This document shows, in pieces, positions 1 through 8,673 of a stretch of 64,000 nucleotides of DNA. The translations under genes were made by a program, and so were the position numbers. Each line of letters starts with the position of its first letter. The stretch's first letter is position 1. This DNA is from Kribbella italica (GTDB lineage: Bacteria; Actinomycetota; Actinomycetes; Propionibacteriales; Kribbellaceae). Under the pieces are notes generated by a model that searched no databases, was not told the origin of the DNA, and saw only the letters and a list, made by a program, of their open reading frames with translations. The stretch is taken from positions 8,060,001-8,124,000 of the forward strand of contig NZ_JACHMY010000001.1 of the NCBI RefSeq assembly GCF_014205135.1. Direction: 5' to 3'.

Positions 1-2
1 CG

Positions 3-1631
3 CGGATCCTCGTGCACGAGCTGGCGCACATGTGGTTCGGCGATCTGGTCACGATGAAGTGGTGGAACGACCTCTGGCTCAACGAGTCGTTCGCGGAGTA
101 CATGGCGCACCGCGTCTCGCACGACGTCACCGACCACCGCGGGCACTGGGAGGACTTCGGCTACGTTCGCAAGTGGTGGGGCCTGCAGGCCGACCAGCGC
201 TCGTCGACGCACCCGGTCGCGTCCGATCCGGTCAAGGACGCGCGCGAGACCCTGGAGGACTTCGACGGGATCTCGTACGCCAAGGGCGCGGCGGTGCTGA
301 AGCAACTGGCGGCGTACCTGGGTGACGAGGTGTTCCTGCGCGGCGTGACCGCGCACCTGGCCGCGCACGAGTTCGGCAACGCGGACCTGCCGGAGTTCGT
401 CGCGAAGCTGACCGAGGCGGGCGCCGTCGGGCTCGCGGAGTGGTCGGCGCAGTGGCTCCGCACCTCCGGGCTCGACACGATCAGCGTCACCCGTACGGCG
501 AACGGCGTCGTACTGCATCGCACCAGGCCGGACGACGCCGAGCGCCCTCACCGACTGACAGTCGGCGCGTACGACGAAGCCGGCCGGCCGGCCTCGGTCG
601 ACGTACTGCTGGACGCCGACGAGGTCCCTGTCGCGCTGGACCCGTCGGCCGTGCTCGTCGTACCGGACGCCGGCGACGACACCTGGGCGAAGGTCCGGCT
701 CGATGCCGCGAGCCTGGCGGCGCTGCCGAAGGTGCTCCCGTTGATCGCCGACGGCGCCACCCGCGCGGTGATCTGGAACAGCATCCGCGACTCCGTCGCC
801 GACGGCGACCTGGATCCCCAGCAGGCGTTGGAGATCCTGCTCGCGGCGCTGCCCACGGAGGGCAGCGACATCGCGGTCGGATCGCTGCTGCGCTGGGCCG
901 AGGAGAGCCTGCTCGGCCGCGCTCTTCCGTACGAGCCGTTCCGCGGACAACTCGCCAACGCACTGACCGAGCGCCTCGCGACCTGCCCGCCCGGCAGCAG
1001 TCTGCAGCTCGCGATCGCCCGCGGTGTCATCGCCACGACGACCGACGCCGATCTTCTCCAGGCCTGGCTCAGCCAATCCTCAAGCAGCCCGGCCACCTCC
1101 TCAAGTAGTCCGGCCGGTCTGGTGGTCGATGCAGATCTCCGCTGGGCCCTGACACTGCAGTTGGTCCGCCTTGGCGCCTTCGGCGCAGAAGAGATCGACG
1201 CCGAACTTGCGCGCGACCACTCGAGCGAAGGCACGATCCAGGCCGCCAAATGCCGCGCCGCGTTGCCGGACGGCAAGGAGGCCGCCTGGAACCGGGTGAT
1301 GACCGACCCGGCGGTCGGCGTCAACGAGCTGTACGCGCTCTGCGCCGGCTTCTGGCACCCGGCGCAGGCCGAGCTCACCGCGCCGTACGTCGACCGCTAC
1401 TTCGCCGAGATCGCCGGGACCGCGAAGATTCGCGCGGGCATCGCGGTCGGGCTCACCGCCGGCCGGTTCTTCCCCCGGTTCGCGGTGGACGAGCGCACGG
1501 TTGGACAGGCCGCATCACTCGTTGCCGACGACACCGTCCCGCCGGGCATCCGGCGCGCGGTCGCCGATGCGGCCGACGACCTCCACCGTACGGTCGAGGC
1601 CCGGAGCCTGTGGACGAACATCTCGCGGTGA
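3..1631 (+). CDS. pepN: Aminopeptidase N (M1 zinc metallopeptidase), 3' portion
   Basis: The gene enters from outside the window, so only the C-terminal part is present (about 542 codons). The first visible residues carry the M1 zinc signature HELAHMWFGD, followed by the WLNESFAEY segment whose glutamate is the third zinc ligand. The catalytic tyrosine region and the long helical ERAP1-like C-terminal domain follow. The family removes N-terminal amino acids from peptides in the cytoplasm. The exopeptidase GAMEN motif would lie upstream, outside the window. The frame is open to the left edge, so the GTG at 12 is not the true start. Family assignment is secure. Confidence 0.93.
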   Translation, partial: RILVHELAHMWFGDLVTMKWWNDLWLNESFAEYMAHRVSHDVTDHRGHWEDFGYVRKWWGLQADQRSSTHPVASDPVKDARETLEDFDGISYAKGAAVLKQLAAYLGDEVFLRGVTAHLAAHEFGNADLPEFVAKLTEAGAVGLAEWSAQWLRTSGLDTISVTRTANGVVLHRTRPDDAERPHRLTVGAYDEAGRPASVDVLLDADEVPVALDPSAVLVVPDAGDDTWAKVRLDAASLAALPKVLPLIADGATRAVIWNSIRDSVADGDLDPQQALEILLAALPTEGSDIAVGSLLRWAEESLLGRALPYEPFRGQLANALTERLATCPPGSSLQLAIARGVIATTTDADLLQAWLSQSSSSPATSSSSPAGLVVDADLRWALTLQLVRLGAFGAEEIDAELARDHSSEGTIQAAKCRAALPDGKEAAWNRVMTDPAVGVNELYALCAGFWHPAQAELTAPYVDRYFAEIAGTAKIRAGIAVGLTAGRFFPRFAVDERTVGQAASLVADDTVPPGIRRAVADAADDLHRTVEARSLWTNISR

Positions 1632-1683
1632 CAGGCGATCCGGCCTAGTCTGTGAAGCTGTCGCCCCCAGCAGAGGAGCCGTC

Positions 1684-3075
1684 ATGCGCCGGTTCGTTGT
1701 CAGTGTTGTCGCCGTACTTGTTGCCGCCCTGATCGGTTCGTCGCTCACGCCGGTGGTGGCCTCGGCCGCCACCGTGGACGACGTCGCCGCGAAACTCGCG
1801 ACGATCCCGGGGCTGCGGATCGAAAGCAGTGCCGTGATCAGCGGCAAACCGTTCTTCGTGCTCTGGTACACGCAGCCGGCCGACCACCGGAAACCACGGG
1901 GCGAGAAGTTCGAGCAACGCGTCACGCTGTGGCACCGCGACTTCGCCCGCCCGACGGTCCTGCACACGACCGGGTACGGCGGGGTCGGCGGCGCGTTCAC
2001 GTCCGAGCCGACGCGGCTGGTCGACGGCAACCAGCTGAACGTCGAGCAGCGCTTCTTCAACGACTCGACGCCGGCCAGCCAGGACTGGTCGAAGCTGAAC
2101 ATCTGGCAGGCCGCGACCGACCACCACCGCATCGTCCAGGCCTTCAAGAAGGCCCTGTACGGCGGCAAGTGGGTGTCGACCGGCGCCTCGAAGGGCGGGA
2201 TGACTTCTGTCTACCACCGCCGGTTCTACCCGAACGACGTCGACGCCACGGTCGCGTACGTCGCGCCGCAGGACGTGATCAACAAGCGCGACTCGTACGT
2301 CTCCTTCATCCAGGAGGCCGGGACCGACCCGCAGTGCAACCTCGCGCTGCGCAACCTGCAGCGCAACACGTTGCTCCGGCGGCCCGCGATGCTGGCCAAG
2401 CTGAAGGAGTACGCCGCCGCGAACGGACTGACCTACGAGAGCACCTTCGGCTCGGCGGACCGCGCGCTGGAGGCCGCCGTACTGGACACGCCGTTCGCCT
2501 TCTGGCAGTACGACACGCAGGCGAGCTGCCCGTCGGTGCCGGGCACCGCGGCGGCGACGGACCAGCAGCTGTTCGACTTCATCGACCGGGTCTCGGGCTG
2601 GGCGTTCTACTCCGACGAGGGCACGGCCGGCTTCCTGCCGTACTACTTCCAGGCGACGCAGCAGCTCAACTGGCCGGACGTCGCGAGCAAGACGACGTGG
2701 CTGAAGGGCCTGCTGCGGTACCGCGAGGCCGGTGACGCGCCGGCCGCCGTACCGGACAGCATCGAGCCGCGGCACGAGCCGTTCGCGATGCTCGACGTCG
2801 ACCTCTGGGTGAAGACGCAGGCGCGGCGGATGCTGTTCGTGTACGGCGAGAACGACCCGTGGAGCGCGGAGAAGTTCGCGCCCGGGCCGGGGACGCGGGA
2901 TTCGCACTGGTACACGCAGCCGGCCGGCAACCACGGGTCGAGCATCGGCGGACTGCCGACCGCGCAACGGGTGGAGGCGACGACGATCCTGCAGAAGTGG
3001 ATGGGCGTCGCGCCCCAGCCGGCGATCCGGCAGACCACGGTCGACCCGGGCGCGCGGCAGTTCAAGGCCCGCTAG
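1684..3075 (+). CDS. Secreted tripeptidyl aminopeptidase-type serine peptidase (PS-10 / S37 family)
   Basis: 463 residues. The ATG at 1684 follows an AGGAG ribosome site. A Sec signal peptide (MRR, hydrophobic core, probable cut after VASA near residue 28) indicates export. The mature part has the S37-like signature HTTGYGG near residue 100 and a nucleophile elbow GASKG with Ser169. A late YGENDPWS segment and NHGSS near the C-terminus would supply the acidic and histidine residues. The family removes tripeptides from extracellular proteins in actinomycetes. It stands alone on the plus strand and is followed by a strong hairpin. Longer in-frame extension upstream is ignored because signal peptide and ribosome site fix the start. 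Confidence 0.85.
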   Translation: MRRFVVSVVAVLVAALIGSSLTPVVASAATVDDVAAKLATIPGLRIESSAVISGKPFFVLWYTQPADHRKPRGEKFEQRVTLWHRDFARPTVLHTTGYGGVGGAFTSEPTRLVDGNQLNVEQRFFNDSTPASQDWSKLNIWQAATDHHRIVQAFKKALYGGKWVSTGASKGGMTSVYHRRFYPNDVDATVAYVAPQDVINKRDSYVSFIQEAGTDPQCNLALRNLQRNTLLRRPAMLAKLKEYAAANGLTYESTFGSADRALEAAVLDTPFAFWQYDTQASCPSVPGTAAATDQQLFDFIDRVSGWAFYSDEGTAGFLPYYFQATQQLNWPDVASKTTWLKGLLRYREAGDAPAAVPDSIEPRHEPFAMLDVDLWVKTQARRMLFVYGENDPWSAEKFAPGPGTRDSHWYTQPAGNHGSSIGGLPTAQRVEATTILQKWMGVAPQPAIRQTTVDPGARQFKAR

Positions 3076-3106
3076 AGGACAGCACCTGACAGGCCTCACC
3101 CCAAAC

Positions 3107-3148
3107 CTTCCAAGTACCGGCCCCCGATTGGTGGTCGGTACTTGGAAG
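3107..3148. terminator. Hairpin terminator, copy 1 of a repeated element
   Basis: A perfect 13-bp stem (3107-3119 with 3136-3148, arms beginning CTTCCAAGTACCG) lies 31 bases after the peptidase stop. There is no long T tract. A very similar hairpin sharing the CAAGTACCGG arm and a CCCGAT loop core recurs at 54011-54044. Confidence 0.7.
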
Positions 3149-3243
3149 ATGTGTCGGCTGCAGCGTGGTCCTCGACGTGCGCGCCGGGTCCACCCCTCAC
3201 TCCGGCGCCCGGACTCTGCGGCTCCGGGCCGGGTGTCCGCCGG

Positions 3244-3804
3244 TCAGCGGACGGTGAGGCGCTGGGCGACTTCCTTGCGGGCCTGGTGGATACGGGCCTT
3301 CACGGTGCCGAGCGGGACCTGGAGCTCTTCGGCGATCTCGGCGTACGTGAGTGCGCCGAGATCCCGCAGGACGAGCGGCTGGACGAGCTGCGGGTGGTGG
3401 GACTCGAGCTGCTCCAGCGCCTCCAGCAGGTCGAGGCGCGAACCGGCGATCACCGACGTCGTCCGCGGGTCGATCGCCTCCGGCAGCACCTCGGCCGACT
3501 GCTCGACCGAACGCCGCTTGAGCGTGCGGTAGGTCTGCCGGGCCTGGTTGGTCGCGACGATCGTCAGCCAGCCGGCGAACGTGCCGGTGCCCTTGAAGGT
3601 GTGGATCTTGGTGGCGACCGTCATCAGCGTGTCCTGCGCGGCCTCCTCGGCGTCCTCCCGGAACGGCAGGAACTTGGCCACCCGGCGCTGAACCTGCGGC
3701 CGGATCGCCTGCAGCAGCTCCGGCAGGGCGGCCTGATCCCCACCCGCCGCCCGCGCGGCCAACTCCTCGAGCTCGTCGTTCATGCTCCCCCAGGTGTTCG
3801 CCAT
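3244..3804 (-). CDS. ECF-type RNA polymerase sigma factor
   Basis: 186 residues from the ATG at 3804, which has GGAGAGG directly upstream; GTG at 3819 and ATG at 3783 are alternatives. Region 2 is recognisable (PFREDAEEAAQDTLM, then the FKGTGTFAGWLTIVATNQARQ helix). Region 4 is a clear helix-turn-helix (LTYAEIAEELQVPLGTVKARIHQARKEV). The family directs RNA polymerase to a small stress or envelope regulon. No anti-sigma gene follows. The gene is divergent from a membrane Ser/Thr kinase with only 29 bases between starts, so promoters overlap and the kinase may be its regulator (inference). Confidence 0.9.
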   Translation of the reverse strand: MANTWGSMNDELEELAARAAGGDQAALPELLQAIRPQVQRRVAKFLPFREDAEEAAQDTLMTVATKIHTFKGTGTFAGWLTIVATNQARQTYRTLKRRSVEQSAEVLPEAIDPRTTSVIAGSRLDLLEALEQLESHHPQLVQPLVLRDLGALTYAEIAEELQVPLGTVKARIHQARKEVAQRLTVR

Positions 3805-3833
3805 GATCCTCTCCGTCACCGAGAATAGTCCCG

Positions 3834-4937
3834 ATGGACGCCATCGGACGGTATCGCCTGCGGTCGAAGGTCGGCGCGGGTGCTTTCGCGACGGTCTGGC
3901 GCGGGTACGACGACGACCTGGACGTGGACGTCGCGGTGAAGGTGCTCGCCGACAACTGGGCCTCGCGGGCGGACGTGCGCGAGCGGTTCCTGTCCGAGGC
4001 GCGGCTGATGCGGCGGATCGCCAGCGACCGGGTGGTCCGGGTCTTCGATCTGGGCGCGCTGGAGGATGGGCGGCCGTACTTCGTCATGGACTACGTCGAC
4101 GGCGGCACGCTGGCCGACGTACTGGCTTCTGGGCCGGTCGACCCGGCCGACGCGCTCTGGTGGGGCGCCGACCTCGCGCGGGCCGTTGCCGCGCTGCACG
4201 CCGAGGGCGTCGTGCACCGCGACATCACGCCGGCGAACCTGCTGCTGCGGCCGTCGGGCGGCAAGGAGTCCGGTGGTGGGACGCATCGGATCGTCCTGGC
4301 CGATCTCGGGTTGGCCAAGCGGGCCGCGGAGGCCTCCGGTCTGACCGAAGCTGTCGGTACGCCGTCGTACATGGCGCCTGAACAGGGGCGCGGCGATGGC
4401 GGCTTCGACGAGCGTGCGGACGTGTACGCCGTGGGCGCTGTCACTTATGCCTTGCTGACCGGGCGCGCGCCGTTCGTGGCGTCGTCGATCACCGACGTGG
4501 TCGGCCGTGACCCGGACCAGGATCCACCGAGCCTCCGCCCGTTGCTGCACGACGCCATCGGGCAGGTCGACGAACTCCTCGCGCGGGCCCTGGCTTACCG
4601 GGTGGGCGACCGCTGGGGTCAGGCTCATACGCTCGCCGAGCGGTTGGAAGCGGAGGCCTACCGGTTGGAGCAGGAGGCGCCGCTACTGGCCTCTCTGCGT
4701 ACGACGACCGGCGATCAGGACGAGATCGGTACGACGGTCGGCGCGGGTGGGTCGGTAGCGGGGTTGTCCACGGGATCGGGGGGTGGGCCGGTCGCCGCTG
4801 TCTCGCCGGAGACCGTTGTCGGAACGTCCCGCCGCGGCCGGCGAAGGAAGTACTTGAGGGGCTTCTTGCTGGTTGTGCTGGTGCCGGTGGTGTTTGCGGC
4901 GGCGGCTGTGGGGGCCTGGTACTTGGCTGGGCGCTGA
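3834..4937 (+). CDS. Membrane-anchored Ser/Thr protein kinase (Hanks type)
   Basis: 367 residues. Kinase landmarks are all present: glycine loop VGAGAFATVW (13-22), VAVK lysine at 36, HRD aspartate 130 in HRDITPANL, DLG in place of DFG with Asp157, and GTPSYMAPE (175-183). After the kinase domain comes a roughly 80-residue Gly/Thr-rich linker, a basic stop-transfer-like RRGRRRK stretch and one C-terminal membrane helix ending three residues from the C-terminus. There is thus no extracellular PASTA or other sensor domain, so ligand sensing through an ectodomain is unlikely. It is divergent from an ECF sigma factor. No strong ribosome site is visible. Confidence 0.92.
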   Translation: MDAIGRYRLRSKVGAGAFATVWRGYDDDLDVDVAVKVLADNWASRADVRERFLSEARLMRRIASDRVVRVFDLGALEDGRPYFVMDYVDGGTLADVLASGPVDPADALWWGADLARAVAALHAEGVVHRDITPANLLLRPSGGKESGGGTHRIVLADLGLAKRAAEASGLTEAVGTPSYMAPEQGRGDGGFDERADVYAVGAVTYALLTGRAPFVASSITDVVGRDPDQDPPSLRPLLHDAIGQVDELLARALAYRVGDRWGQAHTLAERLEAEAYRLEQEAPLLASLRTTTGDQDEIGTTVGAGGSVAGLSTGSGGGPVAAVSPETVVGTSRRGRRRKYLRGFLLVVLVPVVFAAAAVGAWYLAGR

Positions 4938-4996
4938 CGGCTCACTGGCTGAGACGGTAGGCCTCAAACTGAGGGTTGACTGCTTAGAGTGATCGT

Positions 4997-5614
4997 ATGA
5001 CTACTCTGCGGAAGTTAATTGCTCCCGTGATGGTTGTCGGGCTGATCCTCGTCCCACTGCCCGCGCAGGCGGCCGGCTCGGCGGTCAGCTACGCGTGCCG
5101 GGCGGACACCAAGTTCGGACAGCACCAGCTCTCCCTGCGCCAGGGCGCCGAGGCGAAAGCTCCCGCGACCGTCCGCCCGGGGGCTCACTTCTACGTCGTG
5201 GTCGACCTCAAGCCGGGGTCGCTGCCGGGCGAGGTCAAAGGGTTCAAGCTGAAGGAGGTCCGCGACCTGTCGTTGCGGATCCCGATTCCGGCCAACGCGC
5301 AGTACGTGTCCGCCTGGCTCTCCGGCGGTTCCGGCCTCAACTCCACCCCGAGCATCCAGGCCGCGAACGGCGTCGCCACGCTGCGTGTCCCCGGGCCGAT
5401 CGCCGGCGGATCGTCGTACAAGCTGCCGCAGCTCACCGTGCACCTCAAGGCCGGACGCTCCGGGGTCGTCGAGACCAGGCTCCAGGGCTCCAGCTTCGAC
5501 AATCCCGGCCTCGACCTGCAGGCGACGATCAAGTGGAAGTTCGTCACCATCAAGTCCCCGGTCAAGTGCTACCCGGACCCCAACCCGGCCCTCACCCGCA
5601 CCGAGATCCGCTGA
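4997..5614 (+). CDS. Secreted protein of unknown function
   Basis: 205 residues. The N-terminus (MTTLRKLIAPVMVVGL, ending PAQAA near residue 26) is a classical Sec signal peptide. The mature part is beta-rich, with two cysteines, one near the start (SYACRADT) and one near the end (VKCYPDP), that could form a disulphide. It lacks an anchor or enzymatic motif that I recognise. It resembles small exported beta-sandwich proteins common in actinomycetes, so a cell-surface or adhesion role is only a guess. It converges on the S66 peptidase gene with one base between the two stop codons. Confidence 0.75.
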   Translation: MTTLRKLIAPVMVVGLILVPLPAQAAGSAVSYACRADTKFGQHQLSLRQGAEAKAPATVRPGAHFYVVVDLKPGSLPGEVKGFKLKEVRDLSLRIPIPANAQYVSAWLSGGSGLNSTPSIQAANGVATLRVPGPIAGGSSYKLPQLTVHLKAGRSGVVETRLQGSSFDNPGLDLQATIKWKFVTIKSPVKCYPDPNPALTRTEIR

Positions 5615-5615
5615 G

Positions 5616-6644
5616 TCAGTAGGTGACGGTGATCCGGCCGGCGGCCGGGTCAAGGTCGGCCTGGCCGCCGTACGGGAGGATCAGCTGGGGATCCGTGTGC
5701 CCGATGTCGAGCCCGCTGACGAACACCGCATCCGGGTTGTACTCGGCGACCGTCGCACGGGCGGTGGCGTACTGGTCCTGCGTGTACGCCGTGGCGACCT
5801 CGTCGGCGACCGGCTGATCGAGCGACCAGCCCTTCGGGCGGGCCCAGAGGACGGCCTGGAAGCGCTGGAGCAGACCGCGTTCGCCGAAGTTGCGCAGGAT
5901 GCGGTGGACCTGGGCCGCGGTTGGGAGTTCTTCGCTGGTCTCCAGGAAGAGGACGCCGGAGTACTCGTCGACGGGCAGCATCCAGCGCCCGACCGCCAAC
6001 TGCCAGTCGAGGATCTCCAGGCACCCGCCCCAGAGCCGTCCGCTGACCGGTGTCAACGGGCCCGACCACTGCCAGTCCGTCGCCGGGAACAGGGCCGGCG
6101 ACGACTCGAACGTGCGCGGGTCGGTCCAGTCGCTGTCGCGGTCCGTCCAGCCGGACGCCGGCGTCAGCTCGAACGGCCCCGAGGAGAAAAGGGCCGCGAG
6201 CAACGACTTCTCGGTGTCCGGGTGCAGCGCGCCGCCGCGGCCGAGCTGTGCCATCACGCTGCCGCCGTGGAAGGCCGGAATTCCCAACGAATACAGGAAG
6301 TTGAGCAGGTTCGTGTTGTCGGAGTACCCGAAGAACGGCTTCGGGTCGGCGCGGAAGACCTCCGGGTCGAGGTGCTTCAGCACGGTGATCTGGTCGTCGC
6401 CGCCGATGCTCGCGAACACCGCCCGGATCGACGGGTCCGCCCACGCCGCGTGCAGATCGGCGGCGCGCTCGGCGGGTGTCGTCGCGAGCCGACGGGTGGT
6501 CGGGTACTCGACCGGCTCGATGCCGAGGGCCCGGAGCCGCTGCAGCCCGAGCTCGTACGGCGCCGGAAACAGTTCGGGCAGTCCACCGGACGGCGAGACC
6601 ACGGCAACCTTGTCACCCGGCTTCGGCTTGGCAGCGAAGATCAT
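5616..6644 (-). CDS. S66 family peptidase (LD-carboxypeptidase / MccF-like)
   Basis: 342 residues from ATG 6644. The N-terminal KPGDKVAVVSPSG and the nucleophile elbow FFGYSDNTNLL (Ser108) are typical of S66. Downstream VLFLETSEE and GLDIGHTDP supply the Glu and His of the Ser-Glu-His triad. Members either cleave the L,D bond in recycled muropeptides or, as in MccF, inactivate peptide-nucleotide antibiotics such as microcin C. Length and the FFGYSDNTNLL motif fit the MccF-like branch slightly better, but the substrate cannot be settled from sequence. It is cytoplasmic, with no signal peptide. Its upstream region contains the 27-bp repeat array. Confidence 0.88.
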   Translation of the reverse strand: MIFAAKPKPGDKVAVVSPSGGLPELFPAPYELGLQRLRALGIEPVEYPTTRRLATTPAERAADLHAAWADPSIRAVFASIGGDDQITVLKHLDPEVFRADPKPFFGYSDNTNLLNFLYSLGIPAFHGGSVMAQLGRGGALHPDTEKSLLAALFSSGPFELTPASGWTDRDSDWTDPRTFESSPALFPATDWQWSGPLTPVSGRLWGGCLEILDWQLAVGRWMLPVDEYSGVLFLETSEELPTAAQVHRILRNFGERGLLQRFQAVLWARPKGWSLDQPVADEVATAYTQDQYATARATVAEYNPDAVFVSGLDIGHTDPQLILPYGGQADLDPAAGRITVTY

Positions 6645-6693
6645 GGCCCGACCCTAGTGCCGCGCACCCGCTGCCGCACCGAGGTTTCGGTCC

Positions 6694-6855
6694 AGTACGG
6701 CGAGCGCTCCGAAGCGGTCTGGTGCGGCGAGCGCTCCGAAGCGGTCTGGTGCGGCGAGCGCTCCGAAGCGGTCTGGTGCGGCGAGCGCTCCGAAGCGATC
6801 TGGTGCGGCGAGCGCTCCGAAGCGATCTGGTGCGGCGAGTGCTCCGAAGCGACCA
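6694..6855. repeat. 27-bp tandem repeat, six units
   Basis: Six head-to-tail units of 27 bp, each containing GGCGAGCGCTCCGAAGCG, fill most of the 257-bp gap between the S66 gene start and the methyltransferase start. The middle units are identical or differ at one base; the first and last are degenerate at their outer ends. Each unit has the 8-bp palindrome GAGCGCTC. The period is a multiple of three and no stop codon occurs in any of the six frames. Confidence 0.95.
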
Positions 6856-6901
6856 CCGCGGACCCCTTGGCGCGTCGTACCGGCGCGGCATAGGTTGCAG
6901 C

Positions 6902-7660
6902 ATGGTGGACGCAGGCACGGGCGGCGGGTACGACCCGGCGAACTTCGAGAAACTGTTCGCGCTGGAGGCGAACAGCTTCTGGTACCGGGCGCGCAGCGAC
7001 CTGATCAACTGGGCGCTCGACAAGTACTTCCCCGGCGCGGGCTCGTTCCTCGAGCTCGGCTGCGGCAACGGCTACGTGCTCGACCGCGTCCGGCAGCTCC
7101 ACCCGGACTGGCGGCTGGCCGGCACCGAGCTGTTCGAGGAAGGCCTGGTCAACGCGCGGGTCAGGATGCCGGACGTCGAGCTGAGCCAGATGGACGCGAC
7201 GCGGAACCCGTACGACGCGGAGTTCGACGTCGCCGGTGCGTTCGACGTGATCGAGCACATCGAGGACGCACCGCTGGTGCTCAAGGGCATGTTCCAGACG
7301 GTGAGGCCCGGCGGCGGGATTCTCGTCACCGTGCCGCAGCACCAGTGGCTCTGGAGCGCCGCCGACGTCGCGGCCCACCACGTCAAGCGCTACAGCCGCC
7401 GCATGCTGATCGACGAACTCCAAACTGCCGGCTTCGAGCCGGTCAAGGTGACGTCGTTCGTCTCGCTGCTGCTGCCCGCCATGATGGCCGCCCGTCTGCG
7501 CAGCAAGGAAAACGCCGACGTCGAAGGCGAACTCGGCATGGCCGCCCCGCTGAACCGCGCGTGCTACACGGCGATGCGGCTGGAGAGCGTGCTCATCCGG
7601 GCCGGTCTGCCGCTGCCCGCCGGCGGTTCGTTGCTGGCGGTTGCCCGTCGGCCCCGCTGA
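6902..7660 (+). CDS. SAM-dependent methyltransferase (class I)
   Basis: 252 residues from ATG 6902. The SAM-binding motif I is FLELGCGNG (49-57). GAFDVIEHIED is the post-motif acidic loop, and RPGGGILVTVPQH is motif III-like. This is the UbiG/methyltransferase-type-12 fold, acting on an unknown small molecule or lipid-linked sugar. There is no obvious ribosome site. The reading frame stays open upstream through the entire 27-bp repeat array, adding repeated VRRALRSGL, and GTG codons inside the repeats could provide longer starts. The last codons and the stop fall in a 44-bp tandem duplication. Confidence 0.85.
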   Translation: MVDAGTGGGYDPANFEKLFALEANSFWYRARSDLINWALDKYFPGAGSFLELGCGNGYVLDRVRQLHPDWRLAGTELFEEGLVNARVRMPDVELSQMDATRNPYDAEFDVAGAFDVIEHIEDAPLVLKGMFQTVRPGGGILVTVPQHQWLWSAADVAAHHVKRYSRRMLIDELQTAGFEPVKVTSFVSLLLPAMMAARLRSKENADVEGELGMAAPLNRACYTAMRLESVLIRAGLPLPAGGSLLAVARRPR

Positions 7661-7720
7661 CGCCGCCGCCCGCCTTGCTGGCGGTTGCACGTGGCCCCCG
7701 CTGACGCCGCCGCCCGCCTT
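7633..7720. repeat. 44-bp tandem duplication across the methyltransferase stop codon
   Basis: Units 7633-7676 and 7677-7720 begin GCTGGCGGTTGC and end GCCGCCCGCCTT, differing at only a few positions. The first copy encodes the last residues of the methyltransferase and its TGA; the second lies outside the gene. Confidence 0.9.
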
Positions 7721-7759
7721 CTGCCCTTCCTTGCTTATGGTACAAGCGAGCGGCAGGAT

Positions 7760-7789
7760 TTGGCCGGGGTTATCCACAACCCCGGCCAA
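7760..7789. terminator. Hairpin terminator after the aldehyde dehydrogenase pair
   Basis: Perfect 12-bp stem TTGGCCGGGGTT / AACCCCGGCCAA with a six-base loop, located between convergent genes eight bases beyond the last stop of the deoC operon. No T tract, as is usual in actinomycetes. Confidence 0.75.
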
Positions 7790-7797
7790 GGCTGACC

Positions 7798-8673
7798 TCA
7801 CACCCCGATGGGGTGCCAGACCGTCTTCAGTTCCAGGTACTGCGTCAACCGCGACAGCCCCGGCGACTCCAGCCAGTCCTCGTCGGCCGGGCGGCGGACG
7901 CGCTTGAGGTTCTCCGCGGCGGCGGCCTCCAGGTCGCGGGCCTCGTCCGCCGACTCGATGCCGCACAGGTCGATGGCGTTGACGTCCATGTGGGACGCCA
8001 GCCACGGGCCGATCTCGGTGGCTGAGCCGGTGAGGATGTTGGCGACCCCACCGGGAACGTCCGAGGTGGCCATCACCTCGCCGAGCGTGATCGCGGGGAT
8101 CGGGCGCTCGAACGACGTCACGACGACCGCGGTGTTGCCGGAGACGATCGCCGGCGCGAGGACGCTGGTGAGGCCGAGCAGGCTGGAGTCCTGGGGAGCC
8201 AGCAGCGCGACGACACCTGTTGCCTCGGGCACCGAGAAGTCGAAGTACGGGCCGGCCACCGGGTTGCTCGAGCCGACGACCTGGGCCAGTTTGTCGGCCC
8301 AGCCGGCGTACCAGACCCAGCGGTCGATGGCGGCGTCCACCAGCGGACGCGCCTTCGCGAGCGACAGGCCTTCGGCCGCGGCGACCTCGGCGCTGAACTG
8401 GTCGTGCCGGCCCTCCATCACCTCGGCGATCCGGTAGAGCACCTGACCGCGGTTGTACGCCGTCCGGGCCGACCAGCCGCCGAACGCCTTGCGGGCCGCG
8501 ACGACCGCGTCCCGGGCGTCCTTGCGGGAGGCCTGCGACGCGTTCGCGAGGAACTTGCCCTTGGCATCGTTCACGACGTACGACCGGCCCGACTCGCTGC
8601 GCGGGAAGGCGCCGCCGACGTACAGCTTGTAGGTCTTGCGCACGTCCAGCCGCGCATCCGACTTAGTGGGCAA
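7798..8673 (-). CDS. Truncated aldehyde dehydrogenase-like protein (non-catalytic)
   Basis: 291 residues, against about 480 for the family. The N-terminal and cofactor-binding part is recognisable (KLYVGGAFPRSESGRSY, WYAGWADKLAQVVG, LLAPQDSSLLGLTSVLAPAIVSGNTAVVV). The ELGGK glutamate, the catalytic cysteine and most of the catalytic domain are absent. It ends with a distinct tail (RLTQYLELKTVWHPIG). There is no frameshift debris, so it looks like a maintained short paralogue rather than a fresh truncation. Its start overlaps the end of the full-length dehydrogenase by 11 bases, indicating coupled translation. A subunit or scaffold role for the neighbouring enzyme is an inference. Confidence 0.85.
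   Translation of the reverse strand: MPTKSDARLDVRKTYKLYVGGAFPRSESGRSYVVNDAKGKFLANASQASRKDARDAVVAARKAFGGWSARTAYNRGQVLYRIAEVMEGRHDQFSAEVAAAEGLSLAKARPLVDAAIDRWVWYAGWADKLAQVVGSSNPVAGPYFDFSVPEATGVVALLAPQDSSLLGLTSVLAPAIVSGNTAVVVTSFERPIPAITLGEVMATSDVPGGVANILTGSATEIGPWLASHMDVNAIDLCGIESADEARDLEAAAAENLKRVRRPADEDWLESPGLSRLTQYLELKTVWHPIGV

Noticed and set aside
6694..6855. CRISPR array
   Set aside because: The 27-bp units are directly adjacent, with no spacers, and no cas genes occur in the window.
7770..7778. TTATCCACA, an exact DnaA-box consensus
   Set aside because: Single copy located in the loop and arm of a terminator hairpin; no cluster of boxes, AT-rich region or dnaA/dnaN genes nearby.
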